Assembly (NCBI RefSeq): GCF_027943255.1
Contig: NC_072896.1
Location: forward strand, 121,427,879 to 121,491,878
Direction of reading: 5' to 3'
Source: Anastrepha obliqua
Taxonomy: Eukaryota; Arthropoda; Insecta; Diptera; Tephritidae
DNA length: 64,000 nt
A model generated the notes under the pieces. It saw only the letters and a program-made list of their open reading frames with translations. It searched no databases and was not told where the DNA came from. The position numbers were made by a program, and so were the translations under genes. Shown one piece after another: positions 10,770 to 21,915 of the stretch (positions are counted from its first letter, which is position 1; the number at the start of each line of letters is the position of its first letter).

Positions 10770-11745
10770 TTTTTAATTAAGAGTAAACAATTTAAAATTT
10801 TAAATACATTTTTTGTAATTAAAAGTAACATTTTTTTTATTTTCCTACATTTTTTTAAATTAAAAATAAACATTTTTTATCTAAATGAAACATTTTTTTA
10901 AATTAAAAGTAAACATTTTATATCTAAATTAAATTTTTTTTTTTGTAATTAAATGTAAAATTTTTTTTCATTAAAAAAAAAATTAATTAAATTAAAAGTA
11001 AAATTGTTTTATCTAAATAAAATATATTTTTTAAATAAAAGCAAACATTTTTTTGATATAAATAAAATGGTTTTTAAATTAAAAGTAAAAAATTTTTTGA
11101 TCTAAATAAAGTACTTTTTAAAATTAAAAATACAATTTTTTTTTATTTCAATGAAATTTTTTTTTATTAATAGTAAACATTTTTTTCATGTAAATAAAAT
11201 ATTTTTTTAACTAAAGGTAAACATTTTATCTGATATAAATTAAATATTTTCTTAAATTAAAGTAAAAAATGTATACTTTTTAAATAATGTTTTTGTTTTA
11301 TTAACAGTACACACTTTTGCTATATTCCTAAAATTTTTTAAAATTAAGAGTAAAAATTTTTTAGATCTAAATAAAATATGTTTTCAAATTAAAAACAGTT
11401 TTTTATTTAAATGAAATTTTCTTTTTAAATAAAATTAAACCTTGTTTTGATCTAAATAAAATATTTTTTTTAATTAAAAGTAAAAAATGTATAATTTAAA
11501 AATTTTTTTAATTAAAAGTAAATATTTTTTTTCTTAAAATTTGTTTAAAATAAAAAGTTCAAATTTTTTTGATCTAACTAAAATATTAATTAAATTAAAA
11601 GGAAATTGTTTTATCCAATTTTTTTTTAATAAAAGTAAACATATTTTTATCTAAATAAAATACTTTTTTAAATTTAAAGTGAGCAATTTTTTATCTAAAT
11701 AAAAGATGTTTTTAAAATTGAAGCTAAGCAACTAATTAACCATTT
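10770..11745. repeat. AT-rich minisatellite, about 43-48 bp unit
   Basis: About twenty diverged tandem units built around aattaaaagtaaacattttt followed by tgatctaaataaaatatttt. Unit length varies because of T and A run expansion. No gene. The edges are soft: traces start near 10760, and the last recognisable unit ends near 11740. Confidence 0.75.
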
Positions 11746-12671
11746 TTTTTATTTTAGTAATTTTTAAACCGCTCAAACTTGCGTCTAAAATGGTTAGAAG
11801 ATTGTCAATAAAAAGTAACATATTTTTTGCACTTTCAAAGAATACAGTTATGTGACTGCAGTAGTGGTTATGGGCTTTTTCTATTTAAACTCGTTTTTTA
11901 ATTGAATTTGTTCTCATATTTCCTTATGTGGCTCCCCAACTTCTCAAACATTGGCGAATGCTAACCACCTACTTATTCTAAGTGCCACTAAGTCCCAACA
12001 AATGTACGCAATTTTTTTATGTGGAGAATAGAAAAAATTATAAAAAATCAACGGAGTGTTTTAGCAGCTTCAAATTTGCACTTGGTTAGACTAAAATTTA
12101 AAAGTCTATAAAACTACATGTCGAAAATCTTTATAAAATTTCAAGTTGAAATTCATGAAATTCAAATGATTTGTTTGTAGAATTTTTCTATAACACTTGA
12201 AAAAATAATTTATACGACTTTTATTAGATAAGGAACTAAATTTTTTTTTTAAATTATGCACCTTAAAAAAATTTAAGAAAAATGGTTAGAACTTTGCTAT
12301 CACTTTGACGCGGGGTGTATGTAGATCATTTCTTATATAAGCCCCACTGATTTTCGTGCAATTATATCTAAGTTGAAGAGACAGAATCTATTATGCAATG
12401 CAGAGTTGAAATTAACTTAAAAATTAAGTAAAAAAAAAATGGTTTACAAACATACATACAGAAATACTCTCCATATACACAAGTTCATTGTGCACGTACG
12501 TGTTGCAACCCTTAGGGCTGCGCTGAAGACTTAACGCAATTATTTTTAATTTAATAAATATCAACTCGCCACCTCGACCTAAGCCCCTCAGCATAGTAAT
12601 AAATGACTTTTCAAATTGTGTATGCCTTCATGTTCCTCCATTCCTCATATGCGTGTATATTCAGAAAGGTG
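11746..12671. other. non-coding, no recognised feature
   Basis: AT-rich unique-looking sequence. No frame longer than background and no repeat ends recognised. Confidence 0.4.
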
Positions 12672-12830
12672 TACGAGGTGTGACAATTAAGTTTCGAGAA
12701 TTTGTCAATAGAACACAAGCAAATTAAGTTCCGTCTCTTTGTAATGGCTATACCAGTTAGAAACATCCTTTGTTATATGCTGAAGCTAATCCATTCAGCA
12801 CCACGTTTTCAGCTTCTTTGATCTGCTTAC
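12672..12830 (+). repeat. possible mariner terminal fragment
   Basis: Begins tacgaggtgtgacaattaag. A near match in opposite orientation ends at 16224 (reverse complement tacgaggtgttgcaattaag). Such GAGGTGT ends are common in DD34D mariners. No transposase sequence could be read next to it, so this is only a candidate terminal repeat. Confidence 0.3.
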
Positions 12831-12839
12831 TGACGTAGT

Positions 12840-14945
12840 ACTCGCTTAAGATGCAACTTCATCTTGATGAATAAGAGAAAGTTGTAAACGGTGATATTGG
12901 ATATTGAAGGTTGTATGCGTCGAACTTGGATTGCCCTTTTGGATTGCTCACGAAGAGAGCGAACAATAGAAGCATTGCAAGCATAATTTGTTCTGAACCT
13001 TTTCAAATGGAATGGGTATTTATTACGTATTGACCTGACGAGAATCAAAAAGTTAACCATTTCTAGAGGATCTTCAAGAGAGGAACAGTCAATTTTCGCA
13101 ATTTTTATAATATTAAGCAAAAACAGGCAGCGATAAAATCGATATTCTACTTTCTAGCTGTTTAAAATTAATTAGAAGCAGGGGAGGTTTATAGGCAGGA
13201 TCAGAAAAATTCAGGGAAGAGAGAGCATACTTAAGAAAAACTGAACACCGAACATACAGGGAATATTCGAAAGCAGATCGCACTAATGCAATAAATAGCA
13301 ATTAAAAAGTATAAAGATCTGCAAACTTCGAACTATTCCTTCTTATAAAACAAAGAGAAGAGACGCTTTAAATAGAATTAAGTCTTTATGATTAAGAAAT
13401 GTAAAACGTGACTCAACAACAGCCACTAGATCCTTGATTTCTTCAACAGATTGGAGTGTATAATCACCGATGTTATAAGAAGTAGGAGTGATGTTAGCAA
13501 TTTTTGAATACGTGAGTTTAAGCCCTTTTTAATATCAAGGAATGAATGAGAATTATTAGATCAATTAACTAAACTATTAACATCAGATTGCAGTTTATGT
13601 AAATCCGATTTTGAAAAAATTGAATATTTTTTAAATCATCCGCATACAGAAAATAGTTGGCAAAACAAAAAAAAATATTACTTTTACCATTGATAAATAA
13701 AAGAGAAAAAACAAGTGACCAAATATACTTCCTTGAGGTACACCAGAGGGCACATAAAAAGGTGCATACGAAGCACCACCAACGCAAACTATACAAAGTC
13801 TTTTACATAAGTAAGATCGCATCCAATCTAGAAAAAAAATTGTGAACACCGAAGTAGAAGTTTATCTATTAAAATTATATACGATACTTCATCGAACGCT
13901 TTTGAAAAATCAATATAGCTACAGTCGACTTGATGCCCTGCCGAGAAAGCTGCATTACAACACAACCATGCTGTATGGTGATAGTCTCGGCCTCGGTAGT
14001 CTAGCGTAAGTGAATCCCACCTAAAACACGGTCCTCGCACTTTTCCAAACGTACCTACTTTATTAGTTTTTATAAAAAAAAAAGAATAATAATTTCATTC
14101 CTCAAATCCAACAACCTTATCCTTCCACTCTTTACTCCCGCATAAAAGTCAGCGAATTTTTTGCATTCTGGCTCCTAAAACAAGCAAAAACCAAAAAAAA
14201 AACACACACTTACACAATGCATCAGTGGCACCAGCAAGAGGAAGCAGACAAGCGCGGTAATAGCGCAGACATGCCAAATTTAGCAAAGTCCTCAACCATC
14301 TGAGTGATCCTTCTGCAAGAAAAATGTGACCAACAGATGGCGTTCAAAGCAGTAAGAAAGCGTTTTTCCTAAGCAACGACAGGTAGGCATTCCCACTAAT
14401 TAGAACTGGTAACGGCAGGCTAATCACCTACACTGTCAGAAATCAAGTAAATTAACGAAACCAATGCAAGACTGAATCTTGTCGAGGCCCTATGCTTCTG
14501 AGTGGAGTGAACATGAAAAAAAAAAATGGTGATATAACACTTTAATTGCAAAATACAACTTTTATTCGACAATATTTCCAAATAATTTAGATACTGACGA
14601 GAGTTCTGAGATTCGATTACGTACATAACTGTTTTTACCACTTCCAAACTTGACAAAGGCACCAGAGGTTAACGATTTATTGAAAGATAATTTGAAGCGT
14701 AAAGCCAGAGCTGAACAGTTTTTGAAAAGAGCAACTGAAACAGCATCAGCATCTGTTTTTGTGGAGGGTTTTAGGGCTAAAATACCCTTCTCAACATCTT
14801 TCAAAGAAATATTCCAACACCCACATGTAGTACCTAAGGCACATACCCAGCTTGAACCAGATTAATGACATACACAATTTGCTTTAAAAAAATCAGCAAA
14901 CCAGTTTACCACTTCAGAAGGTTGGGTAGCTAATTTCTTCGTCTT
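12840..14945 (-). pseudogene. Jockey-group LINE RT remnant, split by an insertion
   Basis: Minus strand, running from about 14945 down to about 12840. Upstream part: VEKGILALKPSTKTDADAVS (fingers) and ISELSSVSKLFGNIVE. After the 543-bp insertion at 13984-14526 the sense resumes with GHQVDCSYIDFSKAFDEVSY (first Asp motif), FLDWMRSYLCKRLCIVCVGG, PSGVPQGSIFGHLFF, and a YADD box in LYADDLKN (about 13630). The thumb and C-terminus follow (YTLQSVEEIKDLVAV; RNKYPFHLKRFRTNYACNA). At least four frame changes and several stops. Endonuclease absent. At its upper end it abuts the (AAG)n tail of an RTE-like LINE, which suggests that LINE inserted into this one. Confidence 0.7.
13984..14526 (+). mobile_element. 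SINE-like retroposon with A-tail and 8-9 bp target duplication
   Basis: Interrupts the Jockey-group RT exactly between two coding parts. Bounded by atggtgata at 13975-13983 and 14526-14534, a 9-bp match counting one base shared with the A-tail. It begins gtctcggcctcggtagtcta, which resembles a tRNA 5' half with an A-box (tagtctagcg), and ends with an A-run (about 14515-14526). No open frame. A B-box is not obvious, so a tRNA origin of the head is probable but not certain. Confidence 0.6.
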
Positions 14946-15660
14946 CTTCTTCTTCTTCTTCTTAATTGGCGCGATAACCACTTACGCGATTTTGGCCGCG
15001 ACAGTCGTTTCTTTCTCGTGAAGCCTAGTCCTTCTCCCCCTGATCTTTCCAACGCAGAGTAGACCTTCCTCTCACTCTGCTACCAGCTGGTACCGCATCG
15101 AATACTTTCAGAGTCGCTGGATCTTTATTCGCTGCGCTATGTCTATGCCGTCGTCGGCTCATAGAGCTCATCGTTGCATCGCCAAACTCTTACGCAAAAT
15201 CTTTCTCTCAAACACACCAAGCGTCGCTTCATCGGATGTTGTCATCGTCCACGCTTCTACGCCATACGTTAGGACGGGCATGATGAGAGCCTTGTAGAGT
15301 GTTAGTTTTGTTCGTCGAGAGAGGACTTTACTGCTCAGTTGCCTACTTAGTCTAAAGTAGCACTTGTTGGCAAGAGAGATTCTACGTTGAATTTCCAGGC
15401 TGACATTATTATAGGTGGTTTCTAGATATATGAAGTATTTTTAAATTATAACTGTCAACAATGACTGGGGGTGAAACGCGAGTGCGCCGACTGTTTGTTT
15501 GAAGACAGGAGATACTTCGTTTTGTCCTCGTTCACCACCAGACCCATTCGCTTTGCCTCTTTATCCAGTTAGGAGAAGGCAGAACGAACAGCGCGGTTTT
15601 TAAGGTCGATAATGTAAATTTCAGCGGCATACGCCAACAATTGTATGCTCTTTTAGAAAA
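14946..15660 (-). pseudogene. RTE-like LINE, decayed 3' end with (AAG)n tail
   Basis: Minus strand. Starting near 15660, frames in succession resemble the RTE-like copy at 46754-48498: an AAEIYIIDLKNR stretch in the place of the YADD box, NEDKTKYLLSS, then thumb-region traces. It ends with LNRQL/LSR-type and CREELY-type fragments and a GGEGLGFTR-like tail. Past the coding end the minus strand reads gtggttatcgcgccaattaa and then (AAG)n (14941-14965 on plus as ctt repeats). Many stops. The terminal cgcgccaatta is also the end of the SINE family in this window. Confidence 0.6.
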
Positions 15661-16889
15661 TTATGCTTGAGCGGTTAAGTTCTGCGGCTCCAGGTAAAAG
15701 AAGTTGCTTTCGTTGGCCACAACACAACCTTTTCCTTTTACTGCTGGTTTTAGATTCCAAAGATACGACTCTTTTAATCACTACCGTCACTCTGAATGTG
15801 GCACAAGAGATCCTCGCAGGTCGATAGTTGCTTATTTTCACTAATTTCAAGACGTTTGGAGAAATGCACGAACTTTTTTTTACATGGAGAATATTTCCAA
15901 CACCGTCAGAAAAAAAATATATAATATATATATAAAAAATGTGCGCGATTTTTTTTGGAGCTTCCGTATCAAAAATCTTTCTAGAAATTCTAACCAAAAA
16001 TCGTGATGAAAACGTAATGTTTTGATTTGTTCAATAAAGTTTTAAAATTGTGTTCGTACAGCTTTTGTGAGGCAAAAAACGGAAAAATGCAAGGAAAAAA
16101 ATTGTAAACAGTTGGTCTAAATGTTGAAGTCCTATCGTTTTGTGGCGTGGTTCCAAATGGGTGACAGAGTTACCAATTTTCGTGTTATAATTAAATTCGC
16201 GCAACTTAATTGCAACACCTCGTATCTGTGCAACCTGACTCATTGCCACTGGCGTTCTAGCGCTATTTGACCCTTGTAAACCTCCCTTAAATGCACCGGC
16301 GATATGCGACATTCATCCCGTCATACTATCGAACATCATCACTTATCTCTCGCTGAAACAACTTACGCATTTTTTTCCAACCATCCACCTCCTAAGCTGC
16401 ACAACACCCACGACAAGTAAGTAGAGACGCTCTTACCCACTCCGGTGCGCTTACAAATCTTCGTGACAGGATAAAACCATTTTGCACAAGTCAATGTTGA
16501 TTGTGTTAATAGCAGCTGTTCCGAACATTAATGGTATTAATTTTTACTTTAGTGTCAAAGGAGTCCAGCTGATGCTGCAATTCATTTGCCCGTTTCCTCT
16601 GCTTCTTTTATTGCCTGTTTGCTGCTTTCGCCTTTATGTTTCTGTTGCGTCGTGTGATTGCTGTTATTGTTTTGAACTCTTCCTTGTTAATCCCTTTCTC
16701 AGCCATTTGTAGTTTAACTAAATTACTTTGCTTTCTTTGGGATTTAGTTTGGTGTTAATGCTTTGATGGAAGGGGAAAATGTTGGCTATTTACATTCGCA
16801 AGTGCGTTGGATAATTGAAAATTGAAATGTATGAGTGGCAGGGTAAATTTTCTTTTCATAGGTGCGTATGTATGATATGTGGTTATATA
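15661..16889. other. no recognised gene
   Basis: Contains the inverted mariner-like end at about 16190-16224 (reverse complement tacgaggtgttgcaattaag). An open minus frame at 15653-15997 has no motif I know. Otherwise unique-looking. Confidence 0.4.
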
Positions 16890-17160
16890 CAGTTGCCGGC
16901 ATAACTATGCATACCCTACCTAAGGGAAAATTCAAACACAAATATTTTTTTCTATTATATCATTCAAATTTCGATTAACTTTTTAATTTATTTATAATAT
17001 AGTAACATTATAAAAACACAAATCAAAATATTTCAATTCCAAAAACAAAATATTATTTTCATATTTTTTTTTATAAATGCCCAGAAACTTGTAGCTACAA
17101 AATTTGCATACCCTTGCACCCTACTAGTAATAGTAAAAGTAATAACGTTATGCAAATGAC

Positions 17161-18503
17161 TCAATACTTAGTGTTGGCGCCTTTTGCGTTAATTACAGCC
17201 AAAAGGCGGCGTGGCATAAAAAATAAATAAATAATTGGCGCGTACACTTCTGTTTAGGTGTTTGGCCGAGCTCCTCCTCCTATTTGTGGTGTGCGTCTTG
17301 GTGTTGTTCCACAAATGGAGAGACCTACAGTTTCAAGCCGACTCCGAACGGCAGATATTTTTATGAGGAGCTTTTTCATGGCAGAAATACACTCGGAGGT
17401 TTGCCATTGCCTGCTGAGGGGCGACCGCTATTAGAAAAATGATTTTATTAATTTTGCTTTCACCGAGATTCGAACCAACGACCTCTCAGTGAATTCCGAA
17501 TGGTGATCACGCACCAACCCATTCGGCTACGGGGGCCGCCTACGTGGCATACTGTGAACTAATCTCTTAAGAAGCTCTTCAGGTATTTTATTCCAGGTCT
17601 CTTGCAGTTTCTGAGAAAATTCTGCTTTCTTTGAGCGGCAACTTGATCGATCGATTTTTTCGTCTAAATATTGGCATAAGTGCTCGATAGGATTTAAGTC
17701 GGGGCTTTGAGCGGGCCATTCTAAAAGCTCTATTGAGTTTTGTCTAAAGTATTCCTTTGCTCCGCGACTGGTATGTTTGGGGTCGTTGTCTTGTTGATAG
17801 CTGAAATTGTGTCCAAGACCCATTCTTCGTGCCGAGGGCTCTAAGAATGTGCTTAGCATATTGACGTAGGACTCCCCAGTCATTTTTCCTTCAATATATA
17901 CCAGATCTGATATACCGCTATAGGAAAAACAGCCCCAGACACTTCCCCGCCAAACTTAATTGTACTTTGCACGCACTTTGATTGGAGCTTCTCGTTACTT
18001 TTTCGCCTCACTTTTTCTCTTCTTTTTGTATTTTTAAACTCAAACTTACTCTCATCGCTCCATATAACCCTCTTCCAGAAACTCAATGGCATATTGAAGT
18101 ACTTTTTGGCAAATGCTAGTCGCGCTTTCATGTTTTTATTGCTGATGAATGGTTTCTTGATCTTGTAATGACTAGAAAACCCCTCTTCACGAATTCTCCG
18201 CTGAATTGTTCGGTCGCTTACATTAATTTGAAGACTTTTTTTAATAAACCTTGCCGAAGTTGTCGGGTCTTTCTTAATTTCCCTTACGATTTGCGTGTCA
18301 TCGCAAGAATTGGTTACCCTTGGCCGAACTCTTCTTGGAGCGCTCGCAAAGCCGCCATTTTTTTTGAAACTTTTTATAACTCTCTGGATTGTTGGCGTGC
18401 ATCTATTATATTTTTTAGCAATTTTGTCTTACCTCATTCCATTTTTGTGGTCCTGAACAATTAGTTTTCTTAAATCAATGCTTATTTCCTTCGACTTAGG
18501 CAT
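17161..18503 (-). pseudogene. Tc1-like transposase (DD34E), broken
   Basis: Starts ATG 18503-18501 (MPKSKEISIDLRKLIVQDH) with helix-turn-helix DNA-binding domains, including a TIQRVIKSFKKNGG segment and a SDRTIQRRIREEGF segment. The DDE domain has WKRVIWSDESKFE (first Asp), YQQDNDPKHTS (second Asp) and PAQSPDLNPIEHLCQYLDEK (Glu, 34 residues after the Asp). There is an early stop after KNGMR, and a frame change near 17900-17950 within the IKFGG-EVSG region. The C-terminus is separated by the SINE: LVHSMPRR lies above it, and the last residues, ending NAKGANTKY with a stop at 17161-17163, lie below it. Confidence 0.85.
17219..17542 (-). mobile_element. tRNA-derived SINE, full-length copy
   Basis: Best copy of the SINE family, 324 bp on the minus strand, flanked by a 9-bp duplication cgtggcata (17210-17218 and 17543-17551). 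The head has an A-box tagccgaatggg (17518-17529) and a B-box ggttcgaatct (17466-17476), spaced as in tRNA genes. Body: cggtcgcccctcagcaggca, aaagctcctcataaaaatat, gaccaacaccaag-type sequence. The 3' end is gtacgcgccaattatttatt with a TTTA tail. No coding capacity; it would depend on a LINE for movement and on RNA polymerase III for transcription. Confidence 0.88.
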
Positions 18504-18889
18504 TACAATATTTACCTTTACATTACCTTTTTACTACGAATTTGCGAAATATTTAAAACGAAGGACAACACACGCGGATATTTTAGTGGTATGCACACTT
18601 TTGTGGAATCCGAAAAGCAACTGAGACGCAATTAGTCAAAATTGTTCTGCCATGTGAAAAGATAACGGCACATTTCTAACGGCGCTGGTTTGCTAGCTCA
18701 CACTTAGAAAAATAATGTGTACAATCTTAAATTCGAGGAGCAGCTTATGGACTTATTTCCATAACAAAATATTTCTGCAAGGGGTATTCATAGTTATGTC
18801 GGCCACTGTAGGTGCAAAATTTTTGCATGTATGAGGTGTTGAGAGTTGCATCCGAAACTAATTTAAAGTTAAAGAAAGTGTGTAGGAAT

Positions 18890-20640
18890 TAAAAATAAAA
18901 TTTGGGTCTTTCAAAGTTTGGTTCAATGTATCAATCAGTCTTACGTCTTTCATGTTGAAAACCATCGAAAAGTAATTTGCGTATAAAAAAGGGAAATCCG
19001 CAGTTACATCACTACTCACAATTGTAGGCGTCTAGAAAAGGCCCTTGATCTAAAGAAAATAGCACTCTGTGCTTTTATAGACATTAAGGGTGCATTTGAT
19101 GACGTGAACTTTCAAGCAATAGAACGGGCACTCACTAATAGGGGAGCCGATTCAGCAATTGTTAAATGGGTAAGCAACATGCTAGGCCAAAGAATAATCA
19201 CAGTCTCACTGGGGCAAGTTACCCTAAATGTTACAACCGCGAAAGGATGTCCACAAGGGGGGTACTATCGCTATTGCTCTGGTCTATCCTGGTTGACGAT
19301 TTGGTACAAACCCTTAAGAATAAAGGGTATACAACAATAGGGTATGCAGATGACATTTCTGTAATAATTAAAGGCAAGCATGAAAGGACCATAAAGGACT
19401 TAATGCAGGATGCCTTAAATATAACCCTATTATCCCATTTAGCAGGAAAAGGATTCTAAATATACCCATCCTGGGAATAAATGGAATAGGAAGGAAGAGG
19501 TTAAATATCTAGGAATAATCTTGGATAAAAAACTCACTTGGGAGGCCCACCTAAACTCAGTAATAAAAAAAGCAACGAAAAATCTTTAGACAACAAAACA
19601 ACTCTTGGGTAAATCCTGTGATCTGAACCCTAAAACGACACTCTGGATCTACAACCAAATGGTTAGACCTATTGTACTATGTGGGGCTTTGGTATATTAG
19701 GTTAAAACAAATCAAACTACTGCTATGTCAAAACTGTGTAAACTATAAAGGGCGTACCTAAGAATAACAGGGGGCATGAGAACTACCCCAACTGCTGGCA
19801 TGGAAGCGCTTTTAAATTTACCACTCTCTTTACATATGAAAGAAAAACCGTACTCAATTTTATTACGAGTGTGGAAGACTAACCCAAGACGAAGAGTGGA
19901 AGACTAACCCAATATGGCTAAATTATGACTCACAAAAGGGTACACAGATGGTTCCAAAATGCTCCAAGGAGTAGGTGGAGCAGGAATATTGGGGCCTAGA
20001 GCACACAAATCTCTAACGCTAAGTATATACCACGGTTTTCCATGCGGAGCTCTTCGCCATAACGGAAACAGTGGAAATCATATCCAAAAGTCTTAATAGT
20101 GTGTAAGAACTTATAACTAGATCTCACTGATTTGGGTACCAGGACATGAGGGACACGAAGGAAATGAAAAGGCAGACTGGTATGCCAATAGAGGGGCAAA
20201 TATTATAATAATGTAAAGCAGGGAACCAATAAATGGATCCAAACAAAAATCAGGGAATACTGGCACGACACAAGCGGTCTCAATCCAAAAAGTTTTTGAA
20301 CTTCAATGCCAACAGAGCAAAATCTGCTCTAACCCCAGATAAAAAGAGCTTCAGATTACTCTGTGAACCACTTATAGGCCACTTTTCTTTGAAGAAAAAC
20401 TTTAACACAATAGGGTTATCTAGTACAAGATCATGCAGGTTCTACTGTGCTGAAGAGGAGTCTATGGAACACTTAATTACCAACTGTGAGGCGATAGGCC
20501 ACAGGAGACACAGAATCCTGGGCCCGTACCTATTAGGGGAGAAAGACCTAAAATTACTTCCTCCTAACGAGCTGGTTTGATTCCTCGGTACACTAAATAA
20601 TTACAATTAAGTAATTAGGGGCGCAAAATAGATCAATCTG
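18890..20640 (+). pseudogene. Loa/I-like LINE remnant (RT, RNase H, C-terminal motif)
   Basis: Plus strand, many frame changes. RT: ISLTSFMLKTIEK (about 18943-18981), LCAFIDIKGAFDDVNF (19070 region), KGCPQGG, then in another frame TTIGYADDISVIIKG with an intact YADD box (about 19341), and VKYLGIILDKKLTW. RNase H traces: GYTDGSKMLQGVGGAGILG and IWVPGHEGHEGNEKADWYA. The C-terminal motif is in 20233-20580: RSCRFYCAEEESMEHLITNC, then ILGPYLL. Different family from the element at 696-4838. Lacks endonuclease and 5' half. Confidence 0.72.
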
Positions 20641-20689
20641 GAATATATATAAGGTCCTATGGCTCCGCGGGAGAGCAAAGGTCCGCGGT

Positions 20690-21915
20690 AAGATTCCTTC
20701 ATTTCCCTCAGACATGAGCCAACCTCCTGATATCGTTCCAGGATTTGTTGGCTGTGGGTACGTCAACTTCCAGATCCACTTCCTCCTCCAGACAGTGCTG
20801 GTCTGCCTCTACAACGGCTGTCATGAGGATTCCATACGAATGTGGGGGTGATGTGGGTTTGGGCTCTTCCTACCCAGACATACCCGATCCATCCCCATTT
20901 TCTGGATTTCCATTGGTGTCTGATTATAACGATTCCACAGGTTAGTGATTGAGATCATGTCACGCCAGAAAAATCTCAATATTGCGTGGAGACAATGATT
21001 GGTGAAAACCTGCATAGTTTGTAGGTCAGGGGCTGCAAGGTTTCATATTTCGCAACCGAAAATAAGAGCGGACTTCACGCTGGAGCTAAATATTTTTATT
21101 TTTGTGCGCCGTGTGATAATCGTGGAGTTCCACACAGCATTTAGAGCGCCGAAAGCTTGCTTCGCTTTTTTTATACGATGTTTTCTTAAGATCCACCATT
21201 AGCAGATATAATATTCCCCAATTATATAGTAAAAGGAATCCACGTCTTCGAGCTCAGCGTAACAGATTTAGAAGTTTGGCGAGTAGTTAGTTAGTATTTA
21301 CATGCATCACCTTTTTATTGGCAATGTTTATTTTTAAGTTTACCTCTGCGGCAGCTTGTGTGAGTAATAAGACAAATATAGGCCTGCTTAGTTTCGCGTG
21401 TAGCTTTGCTAATAACGACGTCCAAAACAATGTTAAAGAGTAGAAGTGATAGGACGCAGCCTTGTCGGACTCCAGTAGTGACTGGTGGATGACCACTCAG
21501 TTCCATTTGATGCAAGATGCGACAGCAAGCGCTGGTGTCTGAAGCTAGGATTAGCGCGCTTAGAAGTTTTGGTACACCTTTGCATGCCAGTGCATTCCAA
21601 ATCGCATGATAGTGGAGTATAGAATGATTTTAAATCAATGAACACAAGGTAGGGAGGAGATCAACATTCCAACGACTGCTCTACAATAACTCTGAGGCTG
21701 TTGGTGTGATCAATGCAGGAGCGTCCAGTTCGAAAGTCTGCTTATTCCGTTCGTAGATTTGTCTTTAGAGCGCTCGATATGCGGATGCCAATTATTTGAG
21801 CAATTATTTTGTTTACCATGCTCAGAAGCCTTATTTCGTGTCAATTCTTACATTCTCAAAGATCACCTTTCCTAGGAAGATTGATGATGGCACCTTCCTT
21901 CAACTCTACAGGGCA
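20690..21915 (-). pseudogene. RTE/CR1-like LINE remnant
   Basis: Minus strand. In order from 21915 downward: GRSCIDHTNSLRVIVEQSLE (RT palm entry), VFIDLKSFY, SGHPPVTTGVRQGCVLSLLL with FNIVLDVV, NLKINIANKKVMHVN, then thumb and C-terminal traces including VVEADQHCLEEEVDLEVDV and NKSWNDIRRLA at the end. The frame changes repeatedly. No YADD box could be read; that area (about 21350-21400) is scrambled. Its 3' end meets the 3' end of the plus-strand LINE near 20690, so the two are tail to tail. Confidence 0.65.

Larger units (their letters stand above)
16890..18808 (-). mobile_element. Tc1-like transposon, full length, interrupted by a SINE
   Basis: Inverted ends: left cagttgccggcataactatg, right (reverse complement) cagtggccgacataactatg, with two mismatches in 20. 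TA flanks at 16888-16889 and 18809-18810. Length 1919 bp including a 324-bp SINE and its 9-bp duplication, about 1586 bp without them, which is usual for Tc1. One transposase gene on the minus strand, broken by a stop, at least one frameshift and the SINE. Confidence 0.88.

Noticed and set aside
17466..17529. Functional tRNA gene
   Set aside because: A- and B-boxes are present but no complete cloverleaf is evident, and the sequence continues into a dispersed repeat body; it is a SINE head.
18168..18464. Plus-strand 98-codon frame
   Set aside because: Antisense to the Tc1 transposase DNA-binding domain.
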